Shown here piece after piece: positions 47,001 to 60,500 of a stretch of DNA of 64,000 nucleotides (its first letter is position 1; each line of letters opens with the position of its first letter). This DNA is from Diploscapter coronatus (taxonomy: Eukaryota > Nematoda > Chromadorea > Rhabditida > Rhabditidae): contig OZ038423.1 of the NCBI GenBank assembly GCA_964036155.1, positions 65,673,249 to 65,737,248 on the forward strand, given 5' to 3'. Made by a program: the position numbers and the translations under genes. The notes under the pieces are model-generated. The model worked only from the letters and a program-made list of their open reading frames with translations. It did not search any database and had not been told where the DNA came from.

Positions 47001-50000
47001 ACAAATTAGATAACTGGGAAACGAGAATGAAGGAAAGCAAAAAGAGTAGAAAAGATCAGTCGACTGCAAGTGGTTGCGCATGAAAACGATAAGTGATCTT
47101 TCTAGCTTCTGAAAGGAATAGCAATTTAGGCACTAGATCAAACCACACTTAATTGGCTGGCATACAATGGTTGACAAAAATGTTGGGTCATTCTCATATT
47201 CAATTTGATTTAAGTTCTGACTTCTACACTTAGCGGATTGGGTTGGAGTCATGAATACTTGTATGTCATACATGTGCCTTATGTGTGTAAAATTTCAGCC
47301 CAATCCAATAATTGTAGATAGTTGGGCTGGTGGTTGAAATTGGTACAAATATGAGGGCATAACCTAATATTTTTGCCTGCAACTGTAGATAGAAAAGTAA
47401 TAAAATCTAGAAAAAAGACTAACCATTTTCATTGATAACCTGTTGTGACAAAAAGCGATCATCCTTCGATCTGCTTCTCCTCACATACACTCCATTCGGA
47501 GTGCGAGTATTGGGATCGATTCCGGAGAGAACTCGACGACACGAACCAGCATAGCGACTGTTCTGCAGAAATACACTACATTGACAAGGTTTCTATAAAA
47601 TTGCCTACAGCTTTTGGTCTTCCATTGAGATGATTGTGACTCGCATCGAAATTTTGTGCCTGCTGTGCTTGAGCCAATGAACTGATTCTGTTTGATCGAA
47701 CCTGAAGTATTTTGTTGACCTTCTTCTATCAATTAGATCAGGTAAAAGTAGTACAAGACTAAAAAAAACTGAACCCGCAAGTAATTTGTGCATTTGAATA
47801 GAAAGATTGAAAATCGAATGTGTTACTTTACACAAATTTGAAACTAGAAACTTTTCCAAGCTCTACATAAAAGTGGAATGAAGATCAGCTTTGTGAATTT
47901 TTACTATTGTGAAGATCTCGACTTTGAACAACACTGGTTGGTTCAAAGTAGATTCTCAGGATTCGTAACGGCGCTATGATATTATTCAAATAATCTGTCT
48001 ATAATTGAAATATCAATTAGCTATCTGTCATACCATACCTTGTCTCTCAAGTCTTCATGACTGAATGCATCGATTGAAGGCGAGGCGAGTGGACTCAATG
48101 GCAGGCTCAAGGGGTCGTCTATGTCCGTTTCCTTGATCCATCTGTAGATAACTTATTTGGATACTCGGACAATAAGTTTGAGCATACCGCCCGGGCAGTG
48201 ATCGCCTCTTTGGAGTTGGTACTTTTATGGTCAGAGGAGCGGCTCGGTGCATGTCATTCACAAGGATTGGGGAGGACACAAGTGGCTCTGGAGTTGATCC
48301 TGTATGGCTGAGAGGACTCTCTTCAGAACGACGATCGTGCATAATGTCTGGTGAAGACCCACGACGGGAGGGAATTAGGGAGGGACTAGGGCCCTAAATT
48401 AGAAATACTGAACGTGAAAATTACAAAAAAAATATACTGACAGATCGGGGTGAGCAGGATCGTGTCGGCAAAAAGCTATGGGGACTTTGCATGGAAGATG
48501 CGCTGATGCGAGAACGGGCTGATGTGTTGCGAGAAACGGGGCTTTCTCTGAAGAACTGAATATTCGATGGCCGTCTTCGAACTCGAATAATACCTGTAAT
48601 TGGAACTGAGACTGGTGCGATGTGGCGACCAACACTCTCGGTTAGCAGAATTGTTTCGAGAAGAAAGCCATTCGCCAGTCTTGTTCGATGGAGTTCCTAT
48701 ATTTTCCTTATCATCAATTGAGTGTTCCATTAACGAACCAGCAGGACTCCACTCGTCCCTCTGACCGATTCCGTAATGTGCCGGACTCATGTCAGTGGAT
48801 GTGGTGTTGTGCGTTTCTGTGTCAGGTTCCTGTTCCTGTTCAGCCTCTGTTTCTGCCTCTGTCTCGTTTGGCTGCCAACTTCCTGCTCCGTTTCGCAGGG
48901 AATCCAAAGTAAAGCGTCGTTCCACTTGAGCACGCTTATCAGCTGTCTAAAAATCACTTTTCTCTAATTTATATTCGTTGGCACACTGAACGATATTTGA
49001 AATAAACTTCTTAGTGTTTTTTTATCAATGAACCTGGGTGAAATTTTGAAGATCGTTGTAACTCTATTTCATATCAATATCTACCAAATTTCAAAAGGTT
49101 CTTTAAGCAAAATCTCGATATGAAGTGTGTCGACAATCATATGCTTCTACATTTTCTAGGCATTGTACGATTAAAATAGTTAGTCATTAGAAAAATATGA
49201 ACCTGAAATCGCTCAAGGATTTGCTTGAAGTCGTTGGATCGTTGGGCTGGAATGGGGGAGATTTGGAGGGTGGATCGAGTTGGGGAGGAAGGAGGTCGCT
49301 GGGGGTCCTCTTCGGTCGGAGAGCACAGGCTGAATTAGGGTTCTAAATGAGTCGAACATTTTCGGCCCGGCCCGTAGTACTATCAGAAAATCTCGGCCCG
49401 AGCCGAGCCGTTAGAATCTTGGGCTGAATTACGAACACTGAATGCTGATACAAAGAGATCAGGGAAATTGAATATTGTCAAATTGAAAAAGCAGCTGAGA
49501 GAAACGAAATGTCAAAAGATGAAGCAGCAGAATGAGCTGGACAAAGGATAAACAGATGCAAGAGAGGCTGAAAGCTATGGACATCGCAGACAAAGAGAGA
49601 AAGTACTGTAGATGTGATCGAAAGGGAATGGCAGAAAAACAGCTGCTTTCCTGATTCATTGCAATATTTATCTACAGTCTATCGATATGAGGATGATAGA
49701 GGAGAAGGAGGGCTTGAAGCTAAAAACTAGGCGGATGGAACGCAGGCTCTGATAGAGGAGGCACAAGGGCGGATGGAGAGCGGAGGGGAGGAGAAGGGCG
49801 CAGCTAAAGACAGTTTATTTGTGCATCGAAAAGCGAAGGCAAGGAATTGAACTGTCTTCGAGAATAAAGAGATCTCGTGTTTAGAAGGCGAAAATCCATG
49901 AATTCGGAGGATTGGTTTAGATCTTGTAGGATAGGATATAGGATAAGTTAGAGAGAATCATAGCAAAAATATTCAGGGTACCGTTTTCATATGAAGACAT

Positions 50001-51500
50001 TGTAGTTGCAACAAAACATATAGATACAGTTTATGAATGTTAGCATAGCATATTTATGTAACTTTCTCGTTCAAGTTTCTTTCAAAAATCACAGCCCACT
50101 ATTATCATAGAGTTTAGCTTCCGCTATTTTATAAATTGTTCGTGGGTTTAACATTGAAGGATTGAAATGTGCATGGCGTAAAATAGCAATTTGAATAATT
50201 TCGATTATATTCGTTTGAATGTTTATATAAATCGAAGACTTTGAAGGTTTAAATCTCGATATTATCGAAGCTAAACTTTACGATGGATGAAGTCAAAACG
50301 ATCTCAGGCTAACCACTCAATTCAGTAATATGTAATTTTGTGAAGTGCACGAAGTAGTAAAAGGTTTAGAATGAGATTATTTGAATTGCGCAATAGAGTG
50401 ATAGCTATGAGTGGATCAGAAAACCTAACGTTTCTCCTGGTTCTCCCCAGCAATCTGCCTGTCTATTTCCGTATTTCTATTTTCTCTCGATCTGCACGGT
50501 TTGCTCTCTGTATCCCTGTCGTTTCATGAATTGTGCACTTCAAATGAAACACTAATAGGTATATTACAAATTGAAAAGCTGACAACAACAACCCAATGAT
50601 ATGATATTCTGGTTCAGAAATAGAAAATGATGTGAAGGATGTTATTAGTCAAAACATTGCAAGCAAATACAGGGGATCACTGTAGAGAGTAAATGTACGG
50701 AGAGGGATTGTCTAGGTGAAAAGTTACAAGCTGCACTAAATGGAGGCAAGACTGTAAAAGAAGAAGGAAAGGGAGAAATAAGCAGGAAATGCAGAATGCA
50801 ACCAGATTGGTGATTGCATCGACACTGACGCCTTCAACCATGTGCCAATAGAAGGTTAGAGAGAAGAGAAGGGAAGACTGGTACGATTGCAGAGAAGAGA
50901 GGAAAAGAAATAGAGACCGCGAATGAGACAGGTAAATAACAGGGCAATTCGTGGAGGGGAAGAGGAAAAGCTCGACAGTCGGGCTGATTTGATGCGATCA
51001 GAAGCAGCAGAAATGAGCTGATTAATGATAAGAATTGACGGAAGTGAAGAATTGCAGGGAATGACACAAAAAGCATCGATTATCTAGAATTTCATTCACC
51101 TACCGTAGTATTTCGCCGCCACAGGAACTAGGTCGCTCTTTCCGTTTTCCATGTATCCGTCGATAAATGTTCGAATCAGAATGCTCAGCCTGAACTTAAT
51201 CGCGAGTGAAAATGTAAGAGATCATCTTGTATCGATGTAAACTCACCCCTTTTGTTCCTGCCAAATTGAGTATGAACGAATTATTGACGGAAGAAGGTAC
51301 AAATGGAATCGGTGCCAAAATCGGGCGTGGTTTAATTAGGGGTGGAGCTGAATCTCGGGACGGGGACGAAACTGAGGATGAGACTGGAATTGTTAATTTG
51401 GAAAATCAGGAACGTATGATTTTCATCTACCTGAAGGTAGACTGTTGTCTCTGTGATATGGCGAGAATGCTGAATTCTCTGAAGTCGACAGAGAAGCCAT
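44017..51500 (-). CDS. PEAK1/Pragmin-type pseudokinase scaffold
   Basis: Multi-exon gene read from ATG at 51500 (one base after a TTTTCAG acceptor, so a 5'-UTR intron or trans-splice site precedes it) to TAA at 44017. Exons include about 51501-51432, 51395-51250, 51190-51110, 49330-49204, 48947-48600, 48390-48190, 48140-48040, 47708-47633, 47563-47442, 46210-46083, 46030-45967, 45913-45755, 45440-45200 and several between 45060 and 44017. The N-terminal half is disordered, rich in Ser, Pro and Arg. A helical segment (YKHYQQICLSHVQTLTTVAD) is followed by the pseudokinase start (RLGQLDFSSF) and a C-terminal helical bundle: AKNVLELSLWSS, ARNWLDTARAECVDVML, RYRIEFLLSATPRALIE. The LLW..NWLD..LL pattern matches the C-terminal SHED helices of PRAG1/PEAK1. 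Recognisable HRD and DFG motifs are absent, fitting a dead kinase. Such proteins scaffold Src/Csk signalling at focal adhesions. Internal exon borders are partly provisional. Confidence 0.72.
49355..49432. repeat. GC-rich CGGCCCG repeat in a PEAK-like gene intron
   Basis: A short GC-rich island in AT-rich DNA with TTCGGCCCGGCCCG and CTCGGCCCGAGCCGAG, the latter a perfect 6-bp-arm hairpin, followed by a GGGC motif. Looks like a small dispersed element; no second copy seen here. Confidence 0.35.
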
Positions 51501-54500
51501 CCTGAAAAATTGAAATTTTCTCAATTTTTACTGATCTTACTAAGATAAAATAGAAAATGCAGAAAAGCTTGGAATAATGCCTGATATTTTGCATGCAAAG
51601 TTTCTCTTCTAGCAAGGAAACTTTCTGAGATGCTCACTTCCGATTTGGCTGACTTTTCACTATAAATATGTTTAGTAACATTGATCACGAATCTAGAGTA
51701 CAAACGTTCAAACAAAAATTCTCGCCAATCGTGAGTGTACAGAAAGATAATGCATGCTGATGGGAAATTTCATTCTCGCGTATATTTTTTCCTTGCGAAA
51801 AAATCTATTTCGACATTTCCTGCTGCTCGTTGCTGCTCTAACCCTCGTACGTTAGCACTTTCTGACTCCAGAATTGTGATCTACGCATCTAAATACCCCT
51901 GATAAAAAATCAACCAAACCGGAGGCGAACGTTTCAGAAAGTTTTCCCGCTGCCTTTATTCTGAGACTGATCTTCATAGAATTTCAAGCTTTTGTCAGAG
52001 GTATCGAATCGAAATGTTTCTCTCCAAACTTTATTCATATCAGCTCAGTGAAAATCAGAGAACGAGCCATATATCTAATATATCAATCACTTTCAAATAT
52101 TTGCACGATATTATCGTCTAAAATCATTATGCGAAAAACAACTCGGAAAAAATATATGGAAGAGTGTCGACTTTCTAGGAAAACATAGAAACTGCAAAGA
52201 ACGAAGTAAGCTTATGTCACTGCGCACACAGTAACTTCCCTAAGCATTAGACAAACAGCATTTCCTTATAAGAAAGTGCATATTCATCGACAGTTTTCGT
52301 ATAAATCGACTAGTTGTTTTATCATGAAATTCCACGATTTTCTCGTCTCGATTTCAATCTATTTGAACTGTAAAGTGCATCAAGTTCTTCGGCGCAAAAA
52401 GTCAAGTTTACGGATGGATCAAAGGCCTGTTGACTGCACAAAATGCGATTCTCAAACATACTCTAAAGCTGAAAGTAAGTAGCATCATTCACAACAGACT
52501 GTTATTTTACGAATGTCACAATAAAGATTTTTTTTTCTCGGAAGATTAGAATTGAAGCCTCTATAGGATAAAGATAGAATCTGGTCGGTATTGACCAGAA
52601 ATGGTTAAATTTTTGGATTCTATCTCTCATTCATGCTTTGAAACATAATTGCAAAAATTGGCAAAAAAGATCTTATTTAAATCAAAATCAAATGTCTAAA
52701 TGAGTGAGAAGGATGTGTCTAACTATAAGGCACAGCGGGAGATGATCCGAAAGAGCAGTCCATTCGTGAATCGGTTCGTTTCACTCTCCGTCTCTCTTCC
52801 CTCCCCTCTCCTCTCGATCCTGACTTCTTTCTGCTTCTCGCCTCTCGGATTGGTTTCGATTCGTTCATTCGTGGCTTGGTCAGCCGAAAGCCACTCCAGC
52901 CAATTGCAGAGAAGAGTCGAAAGATACAAAAACACGGAGGAGAGATGAACGAAACTGCGCAATTTGATAGAAGAAAGAACAGTAAATATGGTAGTTGACG
53001 GGTTCGCTGACTGCCTAACCGCAGACAGAACAAACGGAAACTGAACCGATTGACGGATGAAGTCGATGCAATGACGATAATGCATAAAGGCAGAGGCAGA
53101 GGGAGGTGCAAAGCTGCAAACAACTGACAGCTCTCCTCTCTCATTCAATAGCCTTCCCCTTCTTCTCAATTTCCTTCCCTCTCTTCCGTTTCCTTTCCGT
53201 CTTCCGCCAGCCGTTCTGTTCCTTTCACTTCTGCCTACCTCTCCGTATTTGCTCCAATTCATTCAATACACTGGAGAGTGTCTGAAATCGAGAGGGCAAA
53301 AAATGCCGCAGGGATTCAAGAGAAGGACGCGAACGAAGCGGTACACGCAGCGAAAAAGACGAAAAAATAACGTTAGACAAATCAACAACAGAAATAGAAC
53401 ACCTACTTCCAAATACGAAATGCAACTACTAAATTTATTCGCCACTAAACTAGATGAATTTGCAAATTGTATTTGGTATTAGATTATTTACCAACATAGG
53501 AATAGAGTTATAGCTGTTGCTAAATTGTGAGAAACTCAGAATTGGAAATATGAATCGTTTGAAGAATCAAAAATAAGATGTTGTGACATATTTTAATTTA
53601 TCGCAATTACTTTTTCTTACATCTGATTATTTTGGAGAAAGACTTTACTCATTCTTATTCTATCATACGCAATGTTCATAAACTGATCAAGCTATCATTG
53701 GAAAGCGCACTGGTTCACGAAAACGATATTCCGCAGTTATTTCTTGTCAAAAAGATGTATTCGAGGCTAACTATGACTTTCGAACAGAAAAAAATAAAAT
53801 AATAGTCGCCTTTAACCGGAAAAAATCGAACATTTTGAACCTCCAAATGAACACGCTTTTGAAATAGAAGAATCGGTTGTATACATTTGTACGCAACTAT
53901 TCGGGCCTGATTTTTGGCACATAAGGATTTCTAGTATGGCGTTTTTGGTCGACTCACTCTGAACATGACTTTCTTCCAATTTTGGGAGTCTCCGTACTAT
54001 CAGTTTTTGAACACAGCGGCGCTTTTGTAGGCGACGGAGTTTGCGCTCTCTAGTTATCTTTCATGATATGCTTTGCACAGTTATTTCTAATGAAAAATAC
54101 GAACCGTTCATTTGGACTTGAAATCGCCTTCTCCAATATTTGTGATGGAAGATCCTAAAATTTGAGTTTAGATGAATCAGCCTGAATTGATCACTTTGAA
54201 AATTCTACGGGGTTCGACATAAATGGCTGCAGTCTCATGTGTCGATAGATCATTCTGACAGACTGCACAAATACGAGAACCAAACACTTGAGCAACAAAT
54301 AGGGAACAGGGCATCTCGCCTGAAATTTATAAATCACTGTTGTCTTTTTCCCTAAATTCAATCGATTATGTGAAGACGATGAATTAAGAATCGACACAGT
54401 TTAGATACAAAGTTTAAATTCCGAATGCGACAAATCTGTTCTCTTCATTCATTGTTGCCAATCTATAAATTCAATGCATTCAGATATTGCCATGAGAACT

Positions 54501-57500
54501 CAAATCAAATCGAATATCTAAATAATTGTCGAAAAAACTTTCTGATCAAGGATCGAATTCGACTGAAGACACGAAAGATCACGAAACAGATCGATTTGCG
54601 TGTCGAGTGACCGACCGGCCAACAGAAAGGCACACGGGGATATCGAGCACAGAAGAACAAGGAACGGATGCGAGAGACTTCAAGACTGGATTCGATGGAA
54701 TTGCGAAATAAAAAGAATGGAGAAAGATCGGAGGATGGTCAAACTACAATCGAAATTTTTAGACTCAATATTTCAATCAATAGGTTCCTATTCGGGATTT
54801 CCTGTATTTGACACAAACTGATCTCCATTACTATTTGGGTTTGTTATCAAATTTTAGACCTAGAAGTGTAGGGAAAGGAAGAAAAAAACTGGTGAATTGT
54901 GCAAATAGCGGTTATGGTGAACTGGTTAAGAATACAAGAGGTCCTGATTCTGATAATGCGAATAAACGAAGATTTCAATGTAATATTTAGAAAATTTATA
55001 TCACTTGACCTATGATATGATTTGGATAAGTGCATCTAAAAAAATGATTCGTTCTGCGTTCTGTTCCGATAAATACTCGACATGAAAGTCTGCAGATCTG
55101 TTGGGTGTGGCACAAAAAGCAGCCGATGAAGAATGACGAATGAAGATCCAGATAAATACAAAAATGTTGCGAGCAGAAATGTGTCATCAAATTGGGTGAG
55201 AATGGAAAGAAGATGAGCAAGAAGAATGAATTATAAAAAGCACTTGGTAATGTAATAAATGATAGATTAGCAGAATTAGGCAGGGCTTAAGCCGAAATCT
55301 CCGTGAGTACTCCCTTTAAACTGAATCGACTTCTAAGATCTTGTTGCGTGTCCTTTTATGTGACACTTTTCTATAGAAAAAACTAGCATTTCGTATCCCA
55401 TCTCCTAAAATTTAAACTATGGCTGAAAGTCTACCTAGGTCAGTAAATAACCTAAAATAATTTGATTGATACATAAAAAACGAAGTTGTACTGCTCAGAT
55501 GACGATTTGCATGTGTCCAACTCAGTCCTTCTTGCCAAAAAGCTAATATCACACGCAGTTTGTCTGCCTGTCTATCTGTCTGTTTCTTTCTGTATGACCA
55601 AGAGATAATTCCGATAATTCCCTCGTTGCATCATCATCTCTGCATTTCTGCCTCACTACATCAAAAGCAGCACGCCTTCTTTCTGTTCTTTTCCTCCAAA
55701 AGACAGCGTTTCGCACTCTTTGGACTCTAGGAGCTTTTGCACGAGTACGGTTACTTACTCACATTTACTATCGCCGATGATGAATAGATCACACGTCACT
55801 GAATCTGTTTTCATTTAAGTAGATAGTCTTTAAATTTTCACACCTTACTTCAACCCAATTCGCTTCAGTTCACTTTAGTAAGAATGATACTGGGTTTTCT
55901 CAAAAAAGGCTTTCACGACATTATATAAATTTTAAGCTAACTTTTTCTATTCTAATTTGATGAAATTGAAGTGAAACTAAGTCGAAGTGATCGCTCTGCA
56001 CATCTGATTCGATATCTCGTTGCTTGAAGAAAAATTTCATTAGCCCATGACATGATTTTAAATAATTCCCGAAGAACACTCTCAAAACTATAAATGTGTC
56101 ATTGTATGCACAAAATAACAGATCGCAGATTGTGTCAATGTGTTGGATGTGTTTGAAGCGACAAACAGCAATCATCAAGTCAGGAATTCAAACATTTCAA
56201 AGAGTGACGATCTATTCTCGGTACTTCCTCCCTCTTCTCTTCTCTTCCCCTTGCCCTCTGCCTGCTCTTATTCTCATCTCAAGTGGGTTTTATCGATCTG
56301 ATTCTCCCTGGTTTGACAAATCTCATTATCAGTAAGTCTGTCTGGTAGATATGATACGATGAGTAATCAGTAAGAAGAACCACAAGGCAAAACTTCGTGA
56401 TGAAGATCAAGAAAGGTATCATACTAGACCGATGTTTTTTTTCATTTTTTCCTAAATTCTGAGAGTTAAGATAGGAAAAAAATGAAGTTATGGTTAAAAA
56501 ACTGAATCTTCAGGCAAATATTGCATTCTGATGAAAGAGGTGAATAATCTAAGCGTTTTCAAAGAATTTGACAACTGCTAACTAAATTGAGCTAAATTAT
56601 TTTTAACTTACTCGAAATCTTGTTTAGACTTTAGACGATAAATTGATGAAAATACACGAACTAGCGAATATGAATGTGTCTGGTAATCAAATCCATGAAC
56701 GGAATCGAATTTAGGAAAACGAAGATCGACAGATCGGAATTGTTCACAGATCCAGATAGGCAGAGATAAGAGCCAAGGGGAAGGGTTAAAGAGAGATAAC
56801 AGGATAAAAAACGGAAGGAGAGAGGGAAGATCTGAGAATCTGCAGTTTACGAGTTCGAGTGCACAAAGATAAAGAATGGAACAAAAGAAACTAGAAGGAA
56901 GAAAGTAGTTTTGAGAGGCAATGATAATATGCATCTAAATGAAAACAACGTTCGTTATAGAGAAAAAGCCTCAGATAAGGATAATATCTGCAAAAGCACG
57001 TCTCAAACCACCACGAACGACAACTCTCGATGCAATGGATCTTGATTGCGCCTAATCACTCAACTCTCTTCCATCACCTCTGCACTCTTCATCCCGTCCA
57101 CTAATTCATCATTCAATCGTGAACTCGGTTTTCCTACTCCAAGCTTACGAAATCATCGTTTTTTTCTATTAGAAACTTTATTCTCTCAATTCGTTATAGG
57201 AAAAAAACAATAATGAAAAGAAGAAAACACCAACAACAAATTTTCTAACAAGAAAACGACTAGAATAAAAACGAAGCAGCCTGAGGCTGAAGACGGAACG
57301 AAATAATTCAGGAAAACGGATCACTTTGAGTTGAAAGACCAGAGGCTAAATAATAAAGAAAAGAAAAGCTAGAAATCCGATTATAGAAAAAGAAGAGATA
57401 AAGAAATGATTACGATAAAACGATAAGTTTGGCAATAGAGAATTTGGACAAGAAATGAACGAGTAAAATAGAAAGAAAATCTTCGAAGCTTTTATAACAA

Positions 57501-57568
57501 AAAAATAAAACGAGAAAAGGAATGATAAAGTGGATTTGACCTGGTTTGAAGAGAAAAGGGAATAAGAA
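51501..57568. other. 6-kb intergenic region, one repeat copy, no gene recognised
   Basis: Lies between the start of the PEAK-like gene and the 3' end of anillin. It contains a CT-rich plus strand at about 52740-53250, a repeat copy at 53709-53955 and a GA-rich tract at about 56740-56920. Two plus-strand frames were weighed: 52321-52482 (basic, a CxxC pair, followed by GTAAG) and 53290-53482 (very basic, ending LDEFANCIWY). They might be exons of a small gene but nothing links them convincingly. Confidence 0.4.
53709..53955 (-). repeat. dispersed repeat family R1, copy 3
   Basis: Read on the minus strand it shows the block order of the copies at 9825 and 11592: GTGCCAAAAATCAG, GCGTGTTCATTT, a TTATTTTTTTCTGTTCGAAAGTC block, CCTCGAATACATCTT, GCGGAATATCGTTTTCGTG. 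Degenerate and non-coding. Confidence 0.55.
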
Positions 57569-60500
57569 TTAGAGACGAATGATGCTGCTTCCGCCGAATG
57601 GGGCAGAGCACGAGGCCTCGCCCTCCCTGATGACTGCCAGAGTGTCGTTGATCGACTGCAGCCACGACAGCAACTCGTCTGACGAATCCGCAGCCAGAAT
57701 CGTTCTAAAATGGGAATATGGTAATTTGACACTTCCTGAAACGATATGGAGAAAGCGGAGAATTTCCAAACTTTTTCTTCCTTCTAATCTTATAGGCTAT
57801 TTCGTCAAATTTCGAAGTTTACACGTCTAAAGATTTTAGAAAGAAATCAATGTGATAAACTTAGTCATTCTGTACCGTATATCAGAAGGTCTTTTACCAC
57901 CTCTCTAACATATAGAGCAAGAAGAAATGAAGTTGAAAAATTACAGCTTTCCAAAATACCCTTTTGAGATTGCCTCTTCGGTAGTTTTTCCTTTCCGGAT
58001 ATCCCCAGAAAGGTTGGATCCAAAACTGATTCATTCGATACAAGTCTGAACTTGATCGAATCTCAAGATTTACCTCGAGTAACTTGGTTAAAAACCTAAA
58101 GTCCAAGTGAAATGTGGAGATATCTGCAGAGGTTATGCTACATATCAGATAAGATTGCAGATGCTCTAGTCACAGAACTAAGATAAGAGAGCGCAGAGGG
58201 TTAACACGGCGCGAATTTAAACATGTCCTGGGAAAATAATGTGAACTATTTCGAAAGTGGCCGCGAAGAGCAGTTAGAAGATAGTGCGCGCTTGTCAATC
58301 ATAATGTATAGTTAGTTACAAGCGAGAAAATTAGCCACTAGTGCAGAAGGAATATCTAAACATCGCTTAGGAATAGTCGAGGTTTCTTCATCATATTGTT
58401 TAATTGTGAGGAAATGATGAAATTTTCAAAACGTATCACATAGCCTCAGCTGTGGAATCGAGATTTAAAATGAGCATACAAAAGTTGGTTAAGACCAATG
58501 TGTACCATTTATCCATAGAATACAAACAGTTTATCGGAAGAAAACTAAACTAAACCCGACTAATGCAAATTAACCATATCAAAATTATCAAACCTCCAAA
58601 AATCTAGAAATTATGTTTTTTTCAAGTTGCATTAGCATTCATCCAAGTGTAGTGACGGAATTGAGAAATTAGCTTACATTTTTCTTTCTATCATGATAGA
58701 CATTTCATTTAGGTTAGATCTGCATTACTCGCTACTCGCGTTTCAAATATCGTGTCTTCAAGCACTCGTCTACTCGGTTTGGAAACTGCTGCATGGGAGA
58801 CATGTACAAATAAGAGATTGCAGAAAATGGAGAGAAATGCGAATCATCGACAAGGGCACAGAGCTGCTAGGGGACATCTTGTACAGCCATTGCAGATGCA
58901 GGTACAAGCGCAAGCGCAAGCCCAAGGACAAGAACTGGCACAGGCAATGCAGCAACCCGTTCAGGCTGAGGAAGAAGGGCAACTTTGGGATAGGTAAGCA
59001 GAAGAAGAAAAAGAGAAGGAAAATCCATGGAGGATCAGAAGACAGTGATAATTACAAAATGACGTGACCTATTGTTTTCATACTACTTCTTCCTACTTTC
59101 ACCTTCTTCCCTATCCTCAACTATGACTCACGTCCTCACATCAGCATTTCATTAAAAAAATTTCGAAGACAGTGAATGTAAAATAAATCATTGTCAAGAA
59201 GAAATGGTACAGGAAAAGTCGATCTTACAAATGGCTCAAGAAGATTACTTGATTTGCAGAACACTTAGAGATGAGAACAGCGACGATGTAATGGCTCAAT
59301 GTGATACTGTTTCTGAGGAACGTACTGCACAACTTGTCGAGAAAATACAGGGTTGGAAGACATTTTCAGCATGGAAGAAGAGACCATTTGAATATCGAGT
59401 GGTTTTCTAGTGCATAATTTATTCTTGAACCTCGTCGAAGAATAGTTTATCAAACGAAAAGTCAACGAAATCCTATCTAACCTGTCCATTTTCTCGTCCT
59501 CGATAAACAGTTAGTTCCGTGCCAACAAATAAACTAGAAAGAGCCAAACAACTTATGAATTTGAAGGAACGATAGCCGAAATGGATGGGCAATTCCTGTT
59601 CAACAATTCGGTGTTCTATGCCCAGACGCAACAGGACAAAGGCCCTCTATCAGAGCAGCTTCCTCTGCCCTCCTACGTGCTGCCGCCAGTCCGCTTTTCG
59701 TCCATCTCCACTCCTTCCAAGACTACCCTCACCCTTTCCACTCCTTCCTCTGAGCGCAAGCGGAAATTCGCTGCCGCCGAGCAGAAACTCGACAGCGAGA
59801 CCGAAGTCAAACGCAAGAAACTCGAATTCGGTCTCTGGAATGACGCGATGAGTTTCGTCGAACAAATGCACAAGGTATGAAATTGAGAAGGATATTTGAA
59901 TGTATCGCGACACTTGACGAAAATGTGTCAATAGCGTCTCAATCTTATTTCTACCTACATAATCATTTATCGAAATGTATCAAAATCGACTTCAAGCATT
60001 TGTTAGCAGCTGATTATTATCCCCATTCGTATTTGTCACGAAGTTTTTGATTCGAGTGCAGAGAAGAAATAGTCGATGATAAATACGAATGATTAAGCTT
60101 AGCAACTGGGACAAATACAAGGGGTCATCCAATTTAGTAGGACTTCGCCAATGAAATTTGACATTGCAGAATGGATATTCCTCGGTGAACATCAAACAGA
60201 AACTGGACCAAGTAGCTCACGTCCTGCAGGCAGAGCATGAAAATGTATGACTTTATACGATAAGAAAATTCCTAGCCTTGTTCCCCCACTAGGTGGGATC
60301 CGGCCTATCCTAGCCACGCAGGACTAGTGGCCTGACTCGAGGACAGACTATTGCCGTGGTTTTACCCACTACTGCTAACAATTCTTAGCCCTTGGTCTGG
60401 GAGTTGAGACGGGGGCGAACTTGAGACCCTGCTCTGGGCAGTGGGCACACAATAACTACACAGACCACCTATAACAATAAGTCATATAAAAGGTCAGATT

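Noticed and set aside
47633..47708. Possible GC-donor intron in the PEAK-like gene (GTAG/GCAATT)
   Set aside because: A GT donor three bases earlier (GCT/GTAGGC) gives the correct phase, so no GC donor is needed.
52719..53262. ORFs of 141 and 179 aa on the minus strand and an 82-aa ORF on the plus strand
   Set aside because: They overlap in a GA/CT low-complexity tract, have no motif and no supporting splice sites.
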